A stretch of 14,948 bases of DNA from Betaproteobacteria bacterium HGW-Betaproteobacteria-2 (GTDB lineage Bacteria > Pseudomonadota > Gammaproteobacteria > Burkholderiales > Methylophilaceae). The position numbers were made by a program, and so were the translations under genes. A model generated the notes under the pieces. It had not been told where the DNA came from. It did not search any database and worked only from the letters and a program-made list of their open reading frames with translations. This document shows, piece after piece, positions 1-7,914 of the stretch. The stretch lies in contig PHCM01000005.1 of NCBI GenBank assembly GCA_002842255.1, forward strand, positions 1 to 14,948. The letters run 5' to 3'. The number at the start of each line of letters is the position of its first letter. Positions within the stretch are counted from its first letter, which is position 1.

Positions 1-876
1 ACCGAAGAAGTGACCAAGGTCATGGCCGAAGTGGGTTGGGAAGTCGGCGTCGAACTGGCCAAGGAAAAAGGCCCGGCACCGATCATGGATGAAGAGTTCA
101 TCATCACCGCCGACATGCTGGCCAAGCGTCCTGAAATGAAGGCCGACGGCATCAAGCTCGGAGCCAAGGTCAAGGGCAAGGTGCTGATGGGCCTGTACAG
201 CAAGTACATGCAGCAGTTCCCGGAAGCCCTGCGCAAGGAGATCGCCAAGAACGGCGTGCGCTTCACGCACCATAGTTCGATCGCACCGACCGGCACCATT
301 TCACTGTCACTGGCCAACAACGCCAGCAACGGTATCGAACCGTCATTCGCCCACCACTATGCACGCAACGTGATTCGCGAAGGCAAGAAGTCGAAAGAAA
401 AGGTCGACGTCTTCTCCTACGAACTTCTGGCCTACCGCGAGTTGGTCAACTCAAGCGCCATGCCGTTCTCCGACAAGCCGGAAGAACAGCTGCCGGACTA
501 CTTCCTCGATTCCTCCACGATCCAGGCCAAGGCCCACGTGGATATTCAGGCCGCCGCGCAGAAATGGATCGACAGCTCGATTTCCAAGACCATCAACGTG
601 CCGACCGACTACGATTTCGAGGACTTCAAGAACATCTACCTCTACGCCTACGATAAGGGCCTGAAGGGCTGCACCACCTTCCGCTTCAACCCGGAAGCCT
701 TCCAGGGCGTGCTGGTGACCGAGAAAGATCTGGAAAACACCACCTACAAGTTCACGCTGGAAGACGGCACCGTCATCGAAGCCAAGGGCAACGAGGAAAT
801 CGAGTATGACGGCGAGATCCATTCCGCTGCCAACTTGTACGATGCAATGAAGGAAGGTTACTACGGCAAGTTCTGA
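1..876 (+). CDS. nrdJ: Adenosylcobalamin-dependent (class II) ribonucleotide reductase, catalytic subunit, 3' part
   Basis: This is the C-terminal 291 codons of a class II ribonucleotide reductase; the reading frame is open from base 1, so the gene begins upstream of the window. The enzyme reduces ribonucleotides to deoxyribonucleotides in the cytoplasm using a B12-derived radical. The fragment contains the substrate-phosphate loop IAPTGTI at fragment residues 94-100, followed by the family signature NNASNGIEPSF, and a GCTTFRFN stretch near the end of the barrel. The protein stops at KEGYYGKF with TGA at 874-876 and lacks the TSCPD domain and terminal cysteine cluster normally present in single-chain class II enzymes. 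That missing part is encoded separately by the gene at 11841-12539, so this is the NrdJa half of a split enzyme, as known from Pseudomonas, but here not adjacent to its partner. Family assignment is firm; the split is seen directly. Confidence 0.95.
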   Translation, partial: TEEVTKVMAEVGWEVGVELAKEKGPAPIMDEEFIITADMLAKRPEMKADGIKLGAKVKGKVLMGLYSKYMQQFPEALRKEIAKNGVRFTHHSSIAPTGTISLSLANNASNGIEPSFAHHYARNVIREGKKSKEKVDVFSYELLAYRELVNSSAMPFSDKPEEQLPDYFLDSSTIQAKAHVDIQAAAQKWIDSSISKTINVPTDYDFEDFKNIYLYAYDKGLKGCTTFRFNPEAFQGVLVTEKDLENTTYKFTLEDGTVIEAKGNEEIEYDGEIHSAANLYDAMKEGYYGKF

Positions 877-896
877 TTAAACTGAGAACAGTAAAC

Positions 897-931
897 AAAA
901 AGGCCGGAAGCAATACGCTTCCGGCCTTTTT
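897..931. terminator. Bidirectional intrinsic terminator between nrdJ and tadG
   Basis: A perfect 11-bp stem (901-911 AGGCCGGAAGC pairing with 917-927) encloses a 5-nt loop. An A-tract precedes it (897-901) and a T-tract follows it (927-931), so each strand shows a GC-rich hairpin followed by a run of U. It lies between the convergent nrdJ (stop at 876) and tadG (stop at 951), so it can end both transcripts. Confidence 0.9.
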
Positions 932-950
932 ACTTGGTCTCTACACCAGA

Positions 951-2597
951 CTAAATCACCAACGGACTGGAATAATGATACTGCACCCCCTCAAGCGTGA
1001 CATCCAGCCCCCCGAGCCGAATACCCAGCAGTTCAAGCAAAGGGTCCAGCAGTACACGGCCGATCTCGCCTAGCAGCGGGCTGATAACAGCAGACACCAC
1101 ATCGTTGACCAGCCCCAGATTGAGTATGCTCAACACCGTAATATCCAGTGCGCCAGATTGACTCAGGGCATTCTGCAGACTGCTGCCGAGCGGACTGGTT
1201 ACCGTCTGGAGCTGCGGCAAGTCGTCAGCTACAGGATGCGCCACACTAAAATCGAGCGTTTCGCTGCCGGGCGGTTGAACCGGCAGATCAAGGCCGATAT
1301 CGGCAATCGGAATGCCTGGAATCAACGGCAGATTAAGCGTGCTGATACGGGCAGGGCCAGTACCGGCCGTATTAGTCAAAGTGATGGAGGCTATGCCAGG
1401 CTGGGCAGCAATCTGCACATCGGTCGATGTATCGCCGCTATCGATTGCAAGCAAGTCTGCACTGCCCTGCGCAACTTCGATGTTAAGTGACAGGTCAACT
1501 CTTGCCAGCAATGGAATATTCACGACTACCGGCACCTGCACACGAACCTCTGCAGTCTTCATGCTGGTGCAGATCGTCCCGTCGGCATTTGCCGGCGGGC
1601 CGAGCGCCATTTGCGGCGGTTCGACCACGGTGACCAGCGCATTGATGCTGGCAATTGAAGCCAGGTTGATGCCCAGCGGCAGAGTCACGGCATGCGTACC
1701 GTTGGCCACCAGCACGCTGGTGGTGATTAACGAGAGCGCATTGAGGCCTACTGTGGCAGCCGCATTTGCCTCCGCTGTCGTCACTGCGAGCACATCGCCC
1801 AACCGCAGACTCAAGTCGCGCACCGCCGCGTTGGCAATGCTTTGCATGGCAGCAATTGCCTGCACATCGGCTGCGCCGTTTGCGGTAGCCGCATCGACGA
1901 AGATTTGCAACAACTCCGACACCTGCACGCTGGAATTGAGCAAATCCTCATAATTGCCTGCATCTGCTGACACCTGCAGCAGGTCCTGCAGGGTAATGTT
2001 GGTCTGGGCAATCCCTTGATAACCGATTACACCGAGATTGAGCGGTGCGCCCAACATGTTACCCAAAAGTGCGTTGAGCAACACAGAGTCCTCGCTATTC
2101 AGGCTTGCCGTATAGCTACCGGCGCTGAATGCGGCCAGGGAAGGATCCGCAAGCGAGACCGCTTCTGCGGAAAGCATGATATTGCCACCGAACAGCCCGC
2201 CTGCAACCAGACTCCTGGGAACCTCCTGGGTGGCACGTACATAGACCGCCGCGGCTCCGTCGCCTGAGATGAACTCACGTATGCCGCTGCTGGAGTTGGC
2301 ACTACCCAGATCGACCAGATTGGGACTGTTGGCCAGATTGCCGGCGTAGCCGTTATTCGCTGCGGCTGCCTGCGCCGCGGCCAGCGCATCCGTCACATCG
2401 GCAGCACAACCCAGGCTACGGGCTGCCTCAATTGCCGCGATATCGGCAATCACCTGCAAATTTTTCTGTTGCATCCACAAACGCCCGCTATCCACTGCCA
2501 GCGCAGTGAACAATATCGCCATCAGCAACGTCAGCGTACCCATCAGACCGATGGCGCCGCGCTGGCGGTGCAGGTTAGTTGTCGGTAAACGACTCAT
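951..2597 (-). CDS. tadG: Tad pilus assembly protein TadG-like (N-terminal Tad domain)
   Basis: This 548-residue envelope protein is the last gene of the Tad operon. Residues 11-60 form the typical N-terminal Tad domain: RQRGAIGLMG, a single hydrophobic segment at about 15-35, then AVDSGRLWMQQKNLQVIADIA. The rest is a long Ala/Leu/Ile/Val/Ser-rich extracytoplasmic region without a recognisable von Willebrand A domain. TadG is needed for Flp pilus biogenesis in systems where it was tested and is usually placed in the inner membrane with its bulk in the periplasm. The composition is striking: two lysines (45 and 347) and two cysteines (64 and 343) in the whole protein. The ATG at 2595-2597 overlaps the end of the DUF3613 gene by 23 nt and has no clear Shine-Dalgarno, suggesting translational coupling. 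No other methionine lies before the membrane segment. Confidence 0.8.
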   Translation of the reverse strand: MSRLPTTNLHRQRGAIGLMGTLTLLMAILFTALAVDSGRLWMQQKNLQVIADIAAIEAARSLGCAADVTDALAAAQAAAANNGYAGNLANSPNLVDLGSANSSSGIREFISGDGAAAVYVRATQEVPRSLVAGGLFGGNIMLSAEAVSLADPSLAAFSAGSYTASLNSEDSVLLNALLGNMLGAPLNLGVIGYQGIAQTNITLQDLLQVSADAGNYEDLLNSSVQVSELLQIFVDAATANGAADVQAIAAMQSIANAAVRDLSLRLGDVLAVTTAEANAAATVGLNALSLITTSVLVANGTHAVTLPLGINLASIASINALVTVVEPPQMALGPPANADGTICTSMKTAEVRVQVPVVVNIPLLARVDLSLNIEVAQGSADLLAIDSGDTSTDVQIAAQPGIASITLTNTAGTGPARISTLNLPLIPGIPIADIGLDLPVQPPGSETLDFSVAHPVADDLPQLQTVTSPLGSSLQNALSQSGALDITVLSILNLGLVNDVVSAVISPLLGEIGRVLLDPLLELLGIRLGGLDVTLEGVQYHYSSPLVI

Positions 2598-2853
2598 GTT
2601 CGTAATATTCAGGAATCGGCTTGCCGAAGCTGTCTATATAGCGCTTATGTATCTTCTCCATTGCTTCACCGGAGAGCGGTTGCGGCTGTTTGGATGCTTC
2701 CTGTCCGCTGCTCTGCAGATCCATCCAGGCGCGCGTGGCAGTTGTCGACGGGGTCTGCTGCCCGGCTGGCAGCTGTTCAGCCATGTCTTCGGCGCGGGCT
2801 GCTGCGGCACTGAGCATGAACACCAATGTCAGCAAGATTTTGCGGTTCATCAT
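2575..2853 (-). CDS. DUF3613 family periplasmic protein of the Tad locus
   Basis: This 92-residue protein has a signal peptide (residues 1-21, hydrophobic ILLTLVFMLSAAAA ending in ARA before EDM). The mature part is short and carries the family-like pattern ATRAWMDLQSSG at 39-50 and a C-terminal YIDSFGKPIPEYY at 72-84. I recognise this as the DUF3613 family, small proteins found near tadD/tadG in beta- and gammaproteobacterial Tad clusters; their function is unknown. The first ATG (2851-2853) overlaps the tadD stop as ATGA. A second ATG directly follows at 2848-2850 and is better spaced (7 nt rather than 4) from an AGGAG at 2858-2862, so the true start may be 2850. A periplasmic accessory role in pilus assembly is inferred from position only. 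Confidence 0.8.
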   Translation of the reverse strand: MMNRKILLTLVFMLSAAAARAEDMAEQLPAGQQTPSTTATRAWMDLQSSGQEASKQPQPLSGEAMEKIHKRYIDSFGKPIPEYYEHESFTDN

Positions 2854-3584
2854 TGCACTCCTGTTCTTTCCTGATTGATATTTGCATGCGACAGGGGCTG
2901 GCGGGCCATCTCCTGCAAATGCGTCATCTCTTCCGCAGTAACGCCGAATTGGCGGGCAAATGCCTGCGCGCGCTGATCGTCGCCATTGCGATAAAGCAAC
3001 AACAATAAATTGTGCGCCGCCTGTCGATAATCGGCGACCAGTTCGACGGCTGTCAGAAACTCATGCAGCGCCGCATTGCCCTTATCGGCCAGCATCAGCA
3101 TGTAGCCGTAATCATTGCGAATGGTATGTTCTGTCGGCAGCGCTGCACTGGCCATGCGCAAATGTTCGACTGCTTCCTGTATATTGCCGGCGTTGGCGGC
3201 TATCAGCCCCAGGCCCCGATAGGCATAGCCGGAAACGCAGGTACTCAACAATTTACGGTAAATCTGTTCGGCCTGCTCTTCCCGTCCGCTCTGCCGCAAA
3301 CCATCCGCGCGCAGCACTTCAGCCTGCGGGTGTGCAATTCCGCTCGCATCAAGAAAGGCCAGCGCCGCGTGCGGCTTGCCGTCTGCCAGCGTCTGGCGTA
3401 TCAGGCCGAGATTGGTAGCATCTTCGGCCGGCAATTCGGCACATGCGGCATTTCTGGCCTTGGCCGGTTGGCGACTCTGCTGATTACTCATCATTTCTGC
3501 AGCTGCCAATAGCGGCGATGCCAACAGGCATACCAGACCGAGCAGGCCGAACCAAATCCTCAAATTGAATCGCAGATACTTCAT
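2850..3584 (-). CDS. tadD: Tetratricopeptide-repeat Tad pilus assembly protein TadD
   Basis: This 244-residue exported TPR protein has an N-terminal hydrophobic segment at about 10-28 that looks like a cleavable signal peptide. C19 is not in a convincing lipobox, although TadD of other species is a lipoprotein. TPR-like helix pairs follow from about residue 57 to 210, with clear units around AEVLRADGLRQSGREEQAEQ (88-107), YAYRGLGLIAANAGNIQEAV (120-139) and the 154-186 region. TadD is thought to act as a pilotin or assembly scaffold for the secretin RcpA. The start ATG overlaps the tadC stop by 4 nt (ATGA) and has an AAAGG-type ribosome site about 7 nt upstream; the stop overlaps the next gene in the same way. 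Function follows from TPR architecture plus operon position. Confidence 0.82.
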   Translation of the reverse strand: MKYLRFNLRIWFGLLGLVCLLASPLLAAAEMMSNQQSRQPAKARNAACAELPAEDATNLGLIRQTLADGKPHAALAFLDASGIAHPQAEVLRADGLRQSGREEQAEQIYRKLLSTCVSGYAYRGLGLIAANAGNIQEAVEHLRMASAALPTEHTIRNDYGYMLMLADKGNAALHEFLTAVELVADYRQAAHNLLLLLYRNGDDQRAQAFARQFGVTAEEMTHLQEMARQPLSHANINQERTGVQ

Positions 3585-4492
3585 GCCAGACCTTTCAGCG
3601 CCCTGACCAACCCCATGAAGCCCGGGCCTGCCAGAAAGATAATGAGTGCGGGAAACAGAAACAGCATCATGACAATCGTCATCTTCGCCGAGAGCTTGCT
3701 GACATATTCACGCAGTTCTGACACCTGCCGCTGCTCCAGCAGTTCAGCATATTCAGCCAGTGACTCACTGATATTGCCGCCATATTTCGTCACCTGCTTC
3801 ATCATGGCCACCGTATCATTCAACTCCGGCACATCGAGCGGCGCCGCCATCTCGGCAAGTGCCTCCCCGCGTTCCTGACCGGCGCGGATGCGAACCAGCA
3901 CCTGCCGCAGCTCATGTGCAATATTCGGTATCAGCTCATGTCCCTGATCTTCGGTCACATGCAGTATATGTTCAAGCGACAATCCCGCATCAAACAGCAT
4001 GCGCAAAAGATGCAGCCAGGTAAGGACTTCGCGGCGAATTGCCACTTGTCGACTCCTGGCTTTCCAGCGCAAGAAACGCCGGATACCAACAAACAGCAAG
4101 CCAAAGCCGAACAATACATAAAACAGCACATGCGCCAGGGTCTCACCCCGGGACATGGCATAAATACCGCTGACCAACCCGCCAATCACAGGCAGCAACC
4201 ATGCTGCCAGCAAATAATAATAGCGGGACTGCTCGCCGCCCCAACCGGCCTGGCGCAAGAGACCCGGCAACTCATCCATCTCACTGCGTGAGATACGCTC
4301 CAACAGCTCATGCTGCCATTGCCCGGCATCATGGCCACCGGACTGCAGAGGGTCGTTCACTCCCTCCTGTCGAAGCACCTCACGGAAACGCTGCCTGACA
4401 TGCACAGAAGTCTTGCCGCGCTGGGCAGCGATCATCACGACAGCGGCTGCCGCAATCATCAATATCGTTGTCATCCACCACCAGAAGCTCAT
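3581..4492 (-). CDS. tadC: Tad pilus inner-membrane platform protein TadC (T2SS F family)
   Basis: One of two polytopic platform proteins that couple the TadA ATPase to pilus extension in the inner membrane. The 303-residue product has a membrane segment right at its start (about 5-24), a cytoplasmic stretch, two segments near 92-137, a T2SSF helical domain from about 155 to 265 (containing LHLLRMLFDAGLSLEHIL and the GGNISESLAEYAEL signature), and a C-terminal membrane anchor ending MMLFLFPALIIFLAGPGF. I use the ATG at 4490-4492, 5 nt after the tadB stop; an in-frame TTG at 4522 would add ten polar residues and lies inside tadB without a ribosome site. A weak GAAGAG lies 12 nt upstream of the ATG. 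It overlaps tadD by 4 nt. Confidence 0.9.
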   Translation of the reverse strand: MSFWWWMTTILMIAAAAVVMIAAQRGKTSVHVRQRFREVLRQEGVNDPLQSGGHDAGQWQHELLERISRSEMDELPGLLRQAGWGGEQSRYYYLLAAWLLPVIGGLVSGIYAMSRGETLAHVLFYVLFGFGLLFVGIRRFLRWKARSRQVAIRREVLTWLHLLRMLFDAGLSLEHILHVTEDQGHELIPNIAHELRQVLVRIRAGQERGEALAEMAAPLDVPELNDTVAMMKQVTKYGGNISESLAEYAELLEQRQVSELREYVSKLSAKMTIVMMLFLFPALIIFLAGPGFMGLVRALKGLA

Positions 4493-4497
4493 ATTCG

Positions 4498-5421
4498 TCA
4501 GATGCTCTTCAACATGCGCCAAAGCAGAAGTGCACCGACACCCTGCAATCCGAACGCCACCATCAGTATGGTCTTGCCTGAGTCCTCCTGCAGCATGAGG
4601 TTGATATAGTTCGGATTGACCAACATCATGTACACCGCCAGTAGAATGGGGGTCAAACCCAGCACCCAGGCGGAGATACGGGTTTCGCCCGTCATCGCCG
4701 CCAGTTCCCGCCGTGCCAGTTCCTGCTGGCGTATCATCTGCACGACCCTTTCCAGCATCTCGTTCGGGCTGCTGCCAAAACTGTTGCTTATACGCATGGC
4801 CAGAGCAATCAGGCTGAGTTCCTTGAGGTCATGTAATTCTGCCGTCTGACCAAAGCTGTCCGCCATATCGGCCCCCAGGTCGGTCTCTCGCATGATGCGA
4901 TCCAGCATGTGTTTGAACGGCGGCTTGGCCTCATCGGCAGCGAGACGAATGGCGCTTTCCAGGCTGCGCCCGGTGCTGAGGCTGCGTAACCCCTGGTCAA
5001 TAAACAGGGGAATCTGCGAAATCACCAAAGCCTTCTTGCGGCGCAAGCGACGATAGGGCAAAACAAAACCAAAAATCAGCACAGACAATCCAAAAAACAG
5101 GAATGCCCCAGCCCAGCCAAATAGCGCCAAGCCCATCAACCCGAATGCTATAAAAAGCAGAGGGATAATGAAGAAATGCCTTTCCTTGATTTCAAAACCG
5201 GCATAGATGGAAGCCCGCAAGCGCAGCTTCTGCCAGTTGGTCAGACGTTTGCCGGCAGGCAAGTCAACAACCGCAGCCTGTCGCAAAACCTGCTCGAAGC
5301 GTGAGTCGACCTGTTCGAGGAAATGCACATTCCTGCTGTGATAATAGAGCCAGAGTGCCAGCGCCAGTACCAGAAATGCAGCTGCGATGATAATAACCCC
5401 GATATAGTTGATTGCGATCAT
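4498..5421 (-). CDS. tadB: Tad pilus inner-membrane platform protein TadB (T2SS F family)
   Basis: Partner of TadC in the inner-membrane platform. The 307 residues show an N-terminal membrane anchor (about 7-26), a cytoplasmic linker, two membrane segments at about 83-100 and 102-121, a T2SSF domain at about 137-250 with QIPLFIDQGLRSLSTGRSLE and ISNSFGSSPNEMLERVV, and two C-terminal segments at 252-268 and 284-303. Size and topology match TadB. Its ATG (5419-5421) overlaps the tadA stop by 4 nt, the usual coupled tadA-tadB-tadC arrangement, and its stop is 5 nt from the tadC start. Confidence 0.92.
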   Translation of the reverse strand: MIAINYIGVIIIAAAFLVLALALWLYYHSRNVHFLEQVDSRFEQVLRQAAVVDLPAGKRLTNWQKLRLRASIYAGFEIKERHFFIIPLLFIAFGLMGLALFGWAGAFLFFGLSVLIFGFVLPYRRLRRKKALVISQIPLFIDQGLRSLSTGRSLESAIRLAADEAKPPFKHMLDRIMRETDLGADMADSFGQTAELHDLKELSLIALAMRISNSFGSSPNEMLERVVQMIRQQELARRELAAMTGETRISAWVLGLTPILLAVYMMLVNPNYINLMLQEDSGKTILMVAFGLQGVGALLLWRMLKSI

Positions 5422-6686
5422 TGCCCGCCCGCCGTTATCGCTTGCAATTTATAATTGACCGACTGCACATTCGCCCGGACGAACTGCTTGCCTGCAACAT
5501 CGTAGGCATACAACTCGCTCATGACAAACTGCCCATCACGCACGCCGGCTATCTCTGTGATCGAAACCACCTTGCGCTGACCGTTCGGCAAGCGGCTGAT
5601 ATGCACAACCAGTTCAATCGCTGCGGCTATCATCTGGCGCAGGGTTTTCTCAGACCCCTGAAAATTCGCCAGGCCAGCCAGCATTTCCAGACGCAGCATG
5701 GCATCCGTACAGTTATTGGCATGCAAGGTCGTCATACACCCGTCATGGCCTGTGTTCATCGCCTGCAATACATCCATGACCTCATTACCGCGCACTTCGC
5801 CAAGAACAATACGGTCCGGCCGCATGCGCAAGGTGTTACGCACCAGATCGCGAGCAGTGATTTCTCCCACACCATCAATATTATGTGGGCGCGTTTCCAG
5901 ACGCACCACATGCTCATGCTTGAGTTGCAGCTCTGCCGCGTCCTCGATTGTCACGACCCGCTCATCCTGGGGAATGAAGCGGCTCAATACATTAAGCAAC
6001 GTCGTCTTGCCTGAACCGGTACCGCCAGTGATGATAATGTTGCAGCGTTGCTGAACCGCAGCTGTCAGAAACGCAAGCATAGCGTCATCGAAAGAGCCCA
6101 GTTTCAACAAATCCGCTGCCAGCAATGGCTCCTTGCGAAACTTACGGATGGAAATGCAAGGGCCGTCCAGCGCCAGCGGCGGAATGATGGCATTGACGCG
6201 GCTGCCATCCGGTAAGCGCGCATCCACCATTGGGCTGGATTCGTCGATGCGACGCCCCAGCGGGGCAAGAATACGGCGAATGACGCGCAGTACATGGTCA
6301 TCGTCAATAAAGCGGTAGTTCGTGCCTTCAAGCTTGCCGTTACGTTCGATAAAAATCTGGCGCGGGCCGTTAACCAGGATATCGTCGACATGATCATCAT
6401 TGATCAAGCTCTCCAACGGTCCGTAACCTGCCAATTCATCGACGATTTGACCACTCAGTGTTTGCAGCTCATAACCACTGACGGGCAGACGCTTCTCGGA
6501 AATGTATTCCCGGATCTTGTTATGCACATATTCGGAAAGTCGGTCGCGGGACAGAATAAACAGATCGACATTCTCGCGCTCGATTTCTGCGATCAAATGA
6601 CGATGCAACTGGAACTTCATATCCTGAAAGTCCTGATCTGCCTTCTGCTTCAGCCCGTAACTCTCTCCAAATATACTGTTAGCCAT
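5418..6686 (-). CDS. tadA: Tad pilus secretion ATPase TadA/CpaF
   Basis: This is the hexameric motor ATPase of the Tad pilus, on the cytoplasmic face of the inner membrane; it belongs to the VirB11/PulE-like family. In its 422 residues the N-terminal region (1-130) contains VDELAGYGPLESLINDD, followed by the CpaF core: ISIRKFR at 178-184, Walker A GGTGSGKTT at 221-229, Asp box VVTIEDAAEL at 244-253, Walker B region RIVLGEVRG at 292-300 with E297, and His box TTLHANN at 319-325. All catalytic motifs are intact, so it should be an active ATPase. The start at 6686 lies 12 nt after the tadZ stop with a weak purine-rich site (GCGGAAA) upstream; the stop overlaps tadB. Length is normal for CpaF. 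Confidence 0.96.
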   Translation of the reverse strand: MANSIFGESYGLKQKADQDFQDMKFQLHRHLIAEIERENVDLFILSRDRLSEYVHNKIREYISEKRLPVSGYELQTLSGQIVDELAGYGPLESLINDDHVDDILVNGPRQIFIERNGKLEGTNYRFIDDDHVLRVIRRILAPLGRRIDESSPMVDARLPDGSRVNAIIPPLALDGPCISIRKFRKEPLLAADLLKLGSFDDAMLAFLTAAVQQRCNIIITGGTGSGKTTLLNVLSRFIPQDERVVTIEDAAELQLKHEHVVRLETRPHNIDGVGEITARDLVRNTLRMRPDRIVLGEVRGNEVMDVLQAMNTGHDGCMTTLHANNCTDAMLRLEMLAGLANFQGSEKTLRQMIAAAIELVVHISRLPNGQRKVVSITEIAGVRDGQFVMSELYAYDVAGKQFVRANVQSVNYKLQAITAGGQ

Positions 6687-6698
6687 CGTTTCCGCTTT

Positions 6699-7907
6699 CT
6701 ATGCCTTGCTGCCGTATGGAAACAAAGCCAGCACCAACCGTCGCCAAAGGTTAAGCGGCTGGCTTTCAAGCTCAGTCTCCCCGTTGACTGCGAACCTGGC
6801 CAGTTTGCGTACACTCAGGGCATAGGGATTATTCGGAGAAAGTTCATACATGCTGATGCCGGAATTCATGGTGGCGATACGCGCCATTCCGCTTGGCGCC
6901 AGCACACTCAGCAGAGGCAGTTCGAAAGATTTGGCCAGGCTTGCCGCATCCGGCTGCAGCTTTGGCAGGTAGCGGTCTATGACCAGGCCGGCATGGCCCA
7001 GGGCTACCTTTTCCTCACGCAAACGCTTGAGCAACTGGATGTTCTGCCTGCAACTCGGCAGCGTCTGCTCAATCAGCAGCATGATCTGATCGACATTGGC
7101 GAGCAGCAGGGTCAGGAGTTCAGATTGTGCAGTGCCGCCGAGATTCACCACGATATTGGCAAAATGCCTGCGCAGAGTACGCATCAATACATAGATATCC
7201 GCTGATGTGAATTGATTGGCAGGCCCCGGCTCATCGGGCAGCGACAGCACCGTCAATCCGCTCTTGTGCTTCTCGAAACCGGTCTCGATCAAGGTCGCAT
7301 CCAGATGATGCAAATTATGTAACGCATCGATAAAGGTAAAAGCCGGTGTGAGTCCCAGAAAAAAAGCCGCGTCTCCATGCGGCACACCCAGATCCAGCAA
7401 CAGGGTCGGCCCCGACTCCTGCACGGCAAGTGCCAGATGCATGGCCAGCATGGCAGCATCGGCACTGGGGCGGGCGCTTAGCACTGCAGTAATGCGGCCG
7501 ACCGGGTTGGTGGGTGACAACTGCGCGCGGGCATCAAATGGAGCCAGCCGTTTCACTTCAGCCACCACTTCAACCGCACGAGTACCGATCTTGATAAAGT
7601 CACGCGCGCCAACGCGCATGGCTGCCAGCAGCATGTCCTGATTCACCTCGTTGCCAATGACGAATACCGGCAGGAAGGGCTTGGCTGTGATCAGCCGCTC
7701 AATCAGTATCAGCTCCTGCTGGTAATCAGCGGAATCCATCTCCAGAAAAACAGCCGAGGCAAGAAGGGAATCCGTCAACTGCAGAATCCGCTCCACTTTT
7801 ACATCATCCGCAGGCACCACCTCGCCGAGCTCGGCAAGCACCCCTGTCAGCCAGTCCGTCGAACCCTGCGACCTGGTGATGGCGATGTAGCTGTTTCTTT
7901 CCGTCAT
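6699..7907 (-). CDS. tadZ: TadZ/CpaE-like pilus localisation protein with degenerate P-loop
   Basis: TadZ/CpaE proteins are ParA/MinD-related and place the Tad machinery in the cell. This 402-residue protein has an atypical receiver-like N-terminal domain (about 5-120, with FLPVFVIGNEVNQDMLLAAMRVGARDF aligned to the usual beta4-alpha4 region) and a ParA/MinD-like domain from about 136. At the deviant Walker A position (TAVLSARPSADAAMLAM, 140-156) the expected K-GG-GKT residues are absent, while the following LLLDLGVPHGDAAFFLG (169-185) matches the Walker A-prime region of CpaE. ATP hydrolysis is therefore doubtful. I start at the ATG 7905-7907, 7 nt after the rcpA stop and preceded by AGGTAG; the frame is open further upstream to 8039, but that part lies inside rcpA. 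The next gene, tadA, starts 12 nt after its stop. Confidence 0.88.
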   Translation of the reverse strand: MTERNSYIAITRSQGSTDWLTGVLAELGEVVPADDVKVERILQLTDSLLASAVFLEMDSADYQQELILIERLITAKPFLPVFVIGNEVNQDMLLAAMRVGARDFIKIGTRAVEVVAEVKRLAPFDARAQLSPTNPVGRITAVLSARPSADAAMLAMHLALAVQESGPTLLLDLGVPHGDAAFFLGLTPAFTFIDALHNLHHLDATLIETGFEKHKSGLTVLSLPDEPGPANQFTSADIYVLMRTLRRHFANIVVNLGGTAQSELLTLLLANVDQIMLLIEQTLPSCRQNIQLLKRLREEKVALGHAGLVIDRYLPKLQPDAASLAKSFELPLLSVLAPSGMARIATMNSGISMYELSPNNPYALSVRKLARFAVNGETELESQPLNLWRRLVLALFPYGSKA

Positions 7908-7914
7908 TTTGCCG

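Noticed and set aside
451..822. 123-codon minus-strand open frame inside nrdJ
   Set aside because: It is fully antisense to a conserved ribonucleotide reductase sequence; a shadow of GC-rich codon bias.
4493..4522. TTG start extending tadC by ten residues
   Set aside because: The extension lies within tadB, is polar and has no ribosome site; the ATG at 4492 places the membrane segment directly at the N-terminus.
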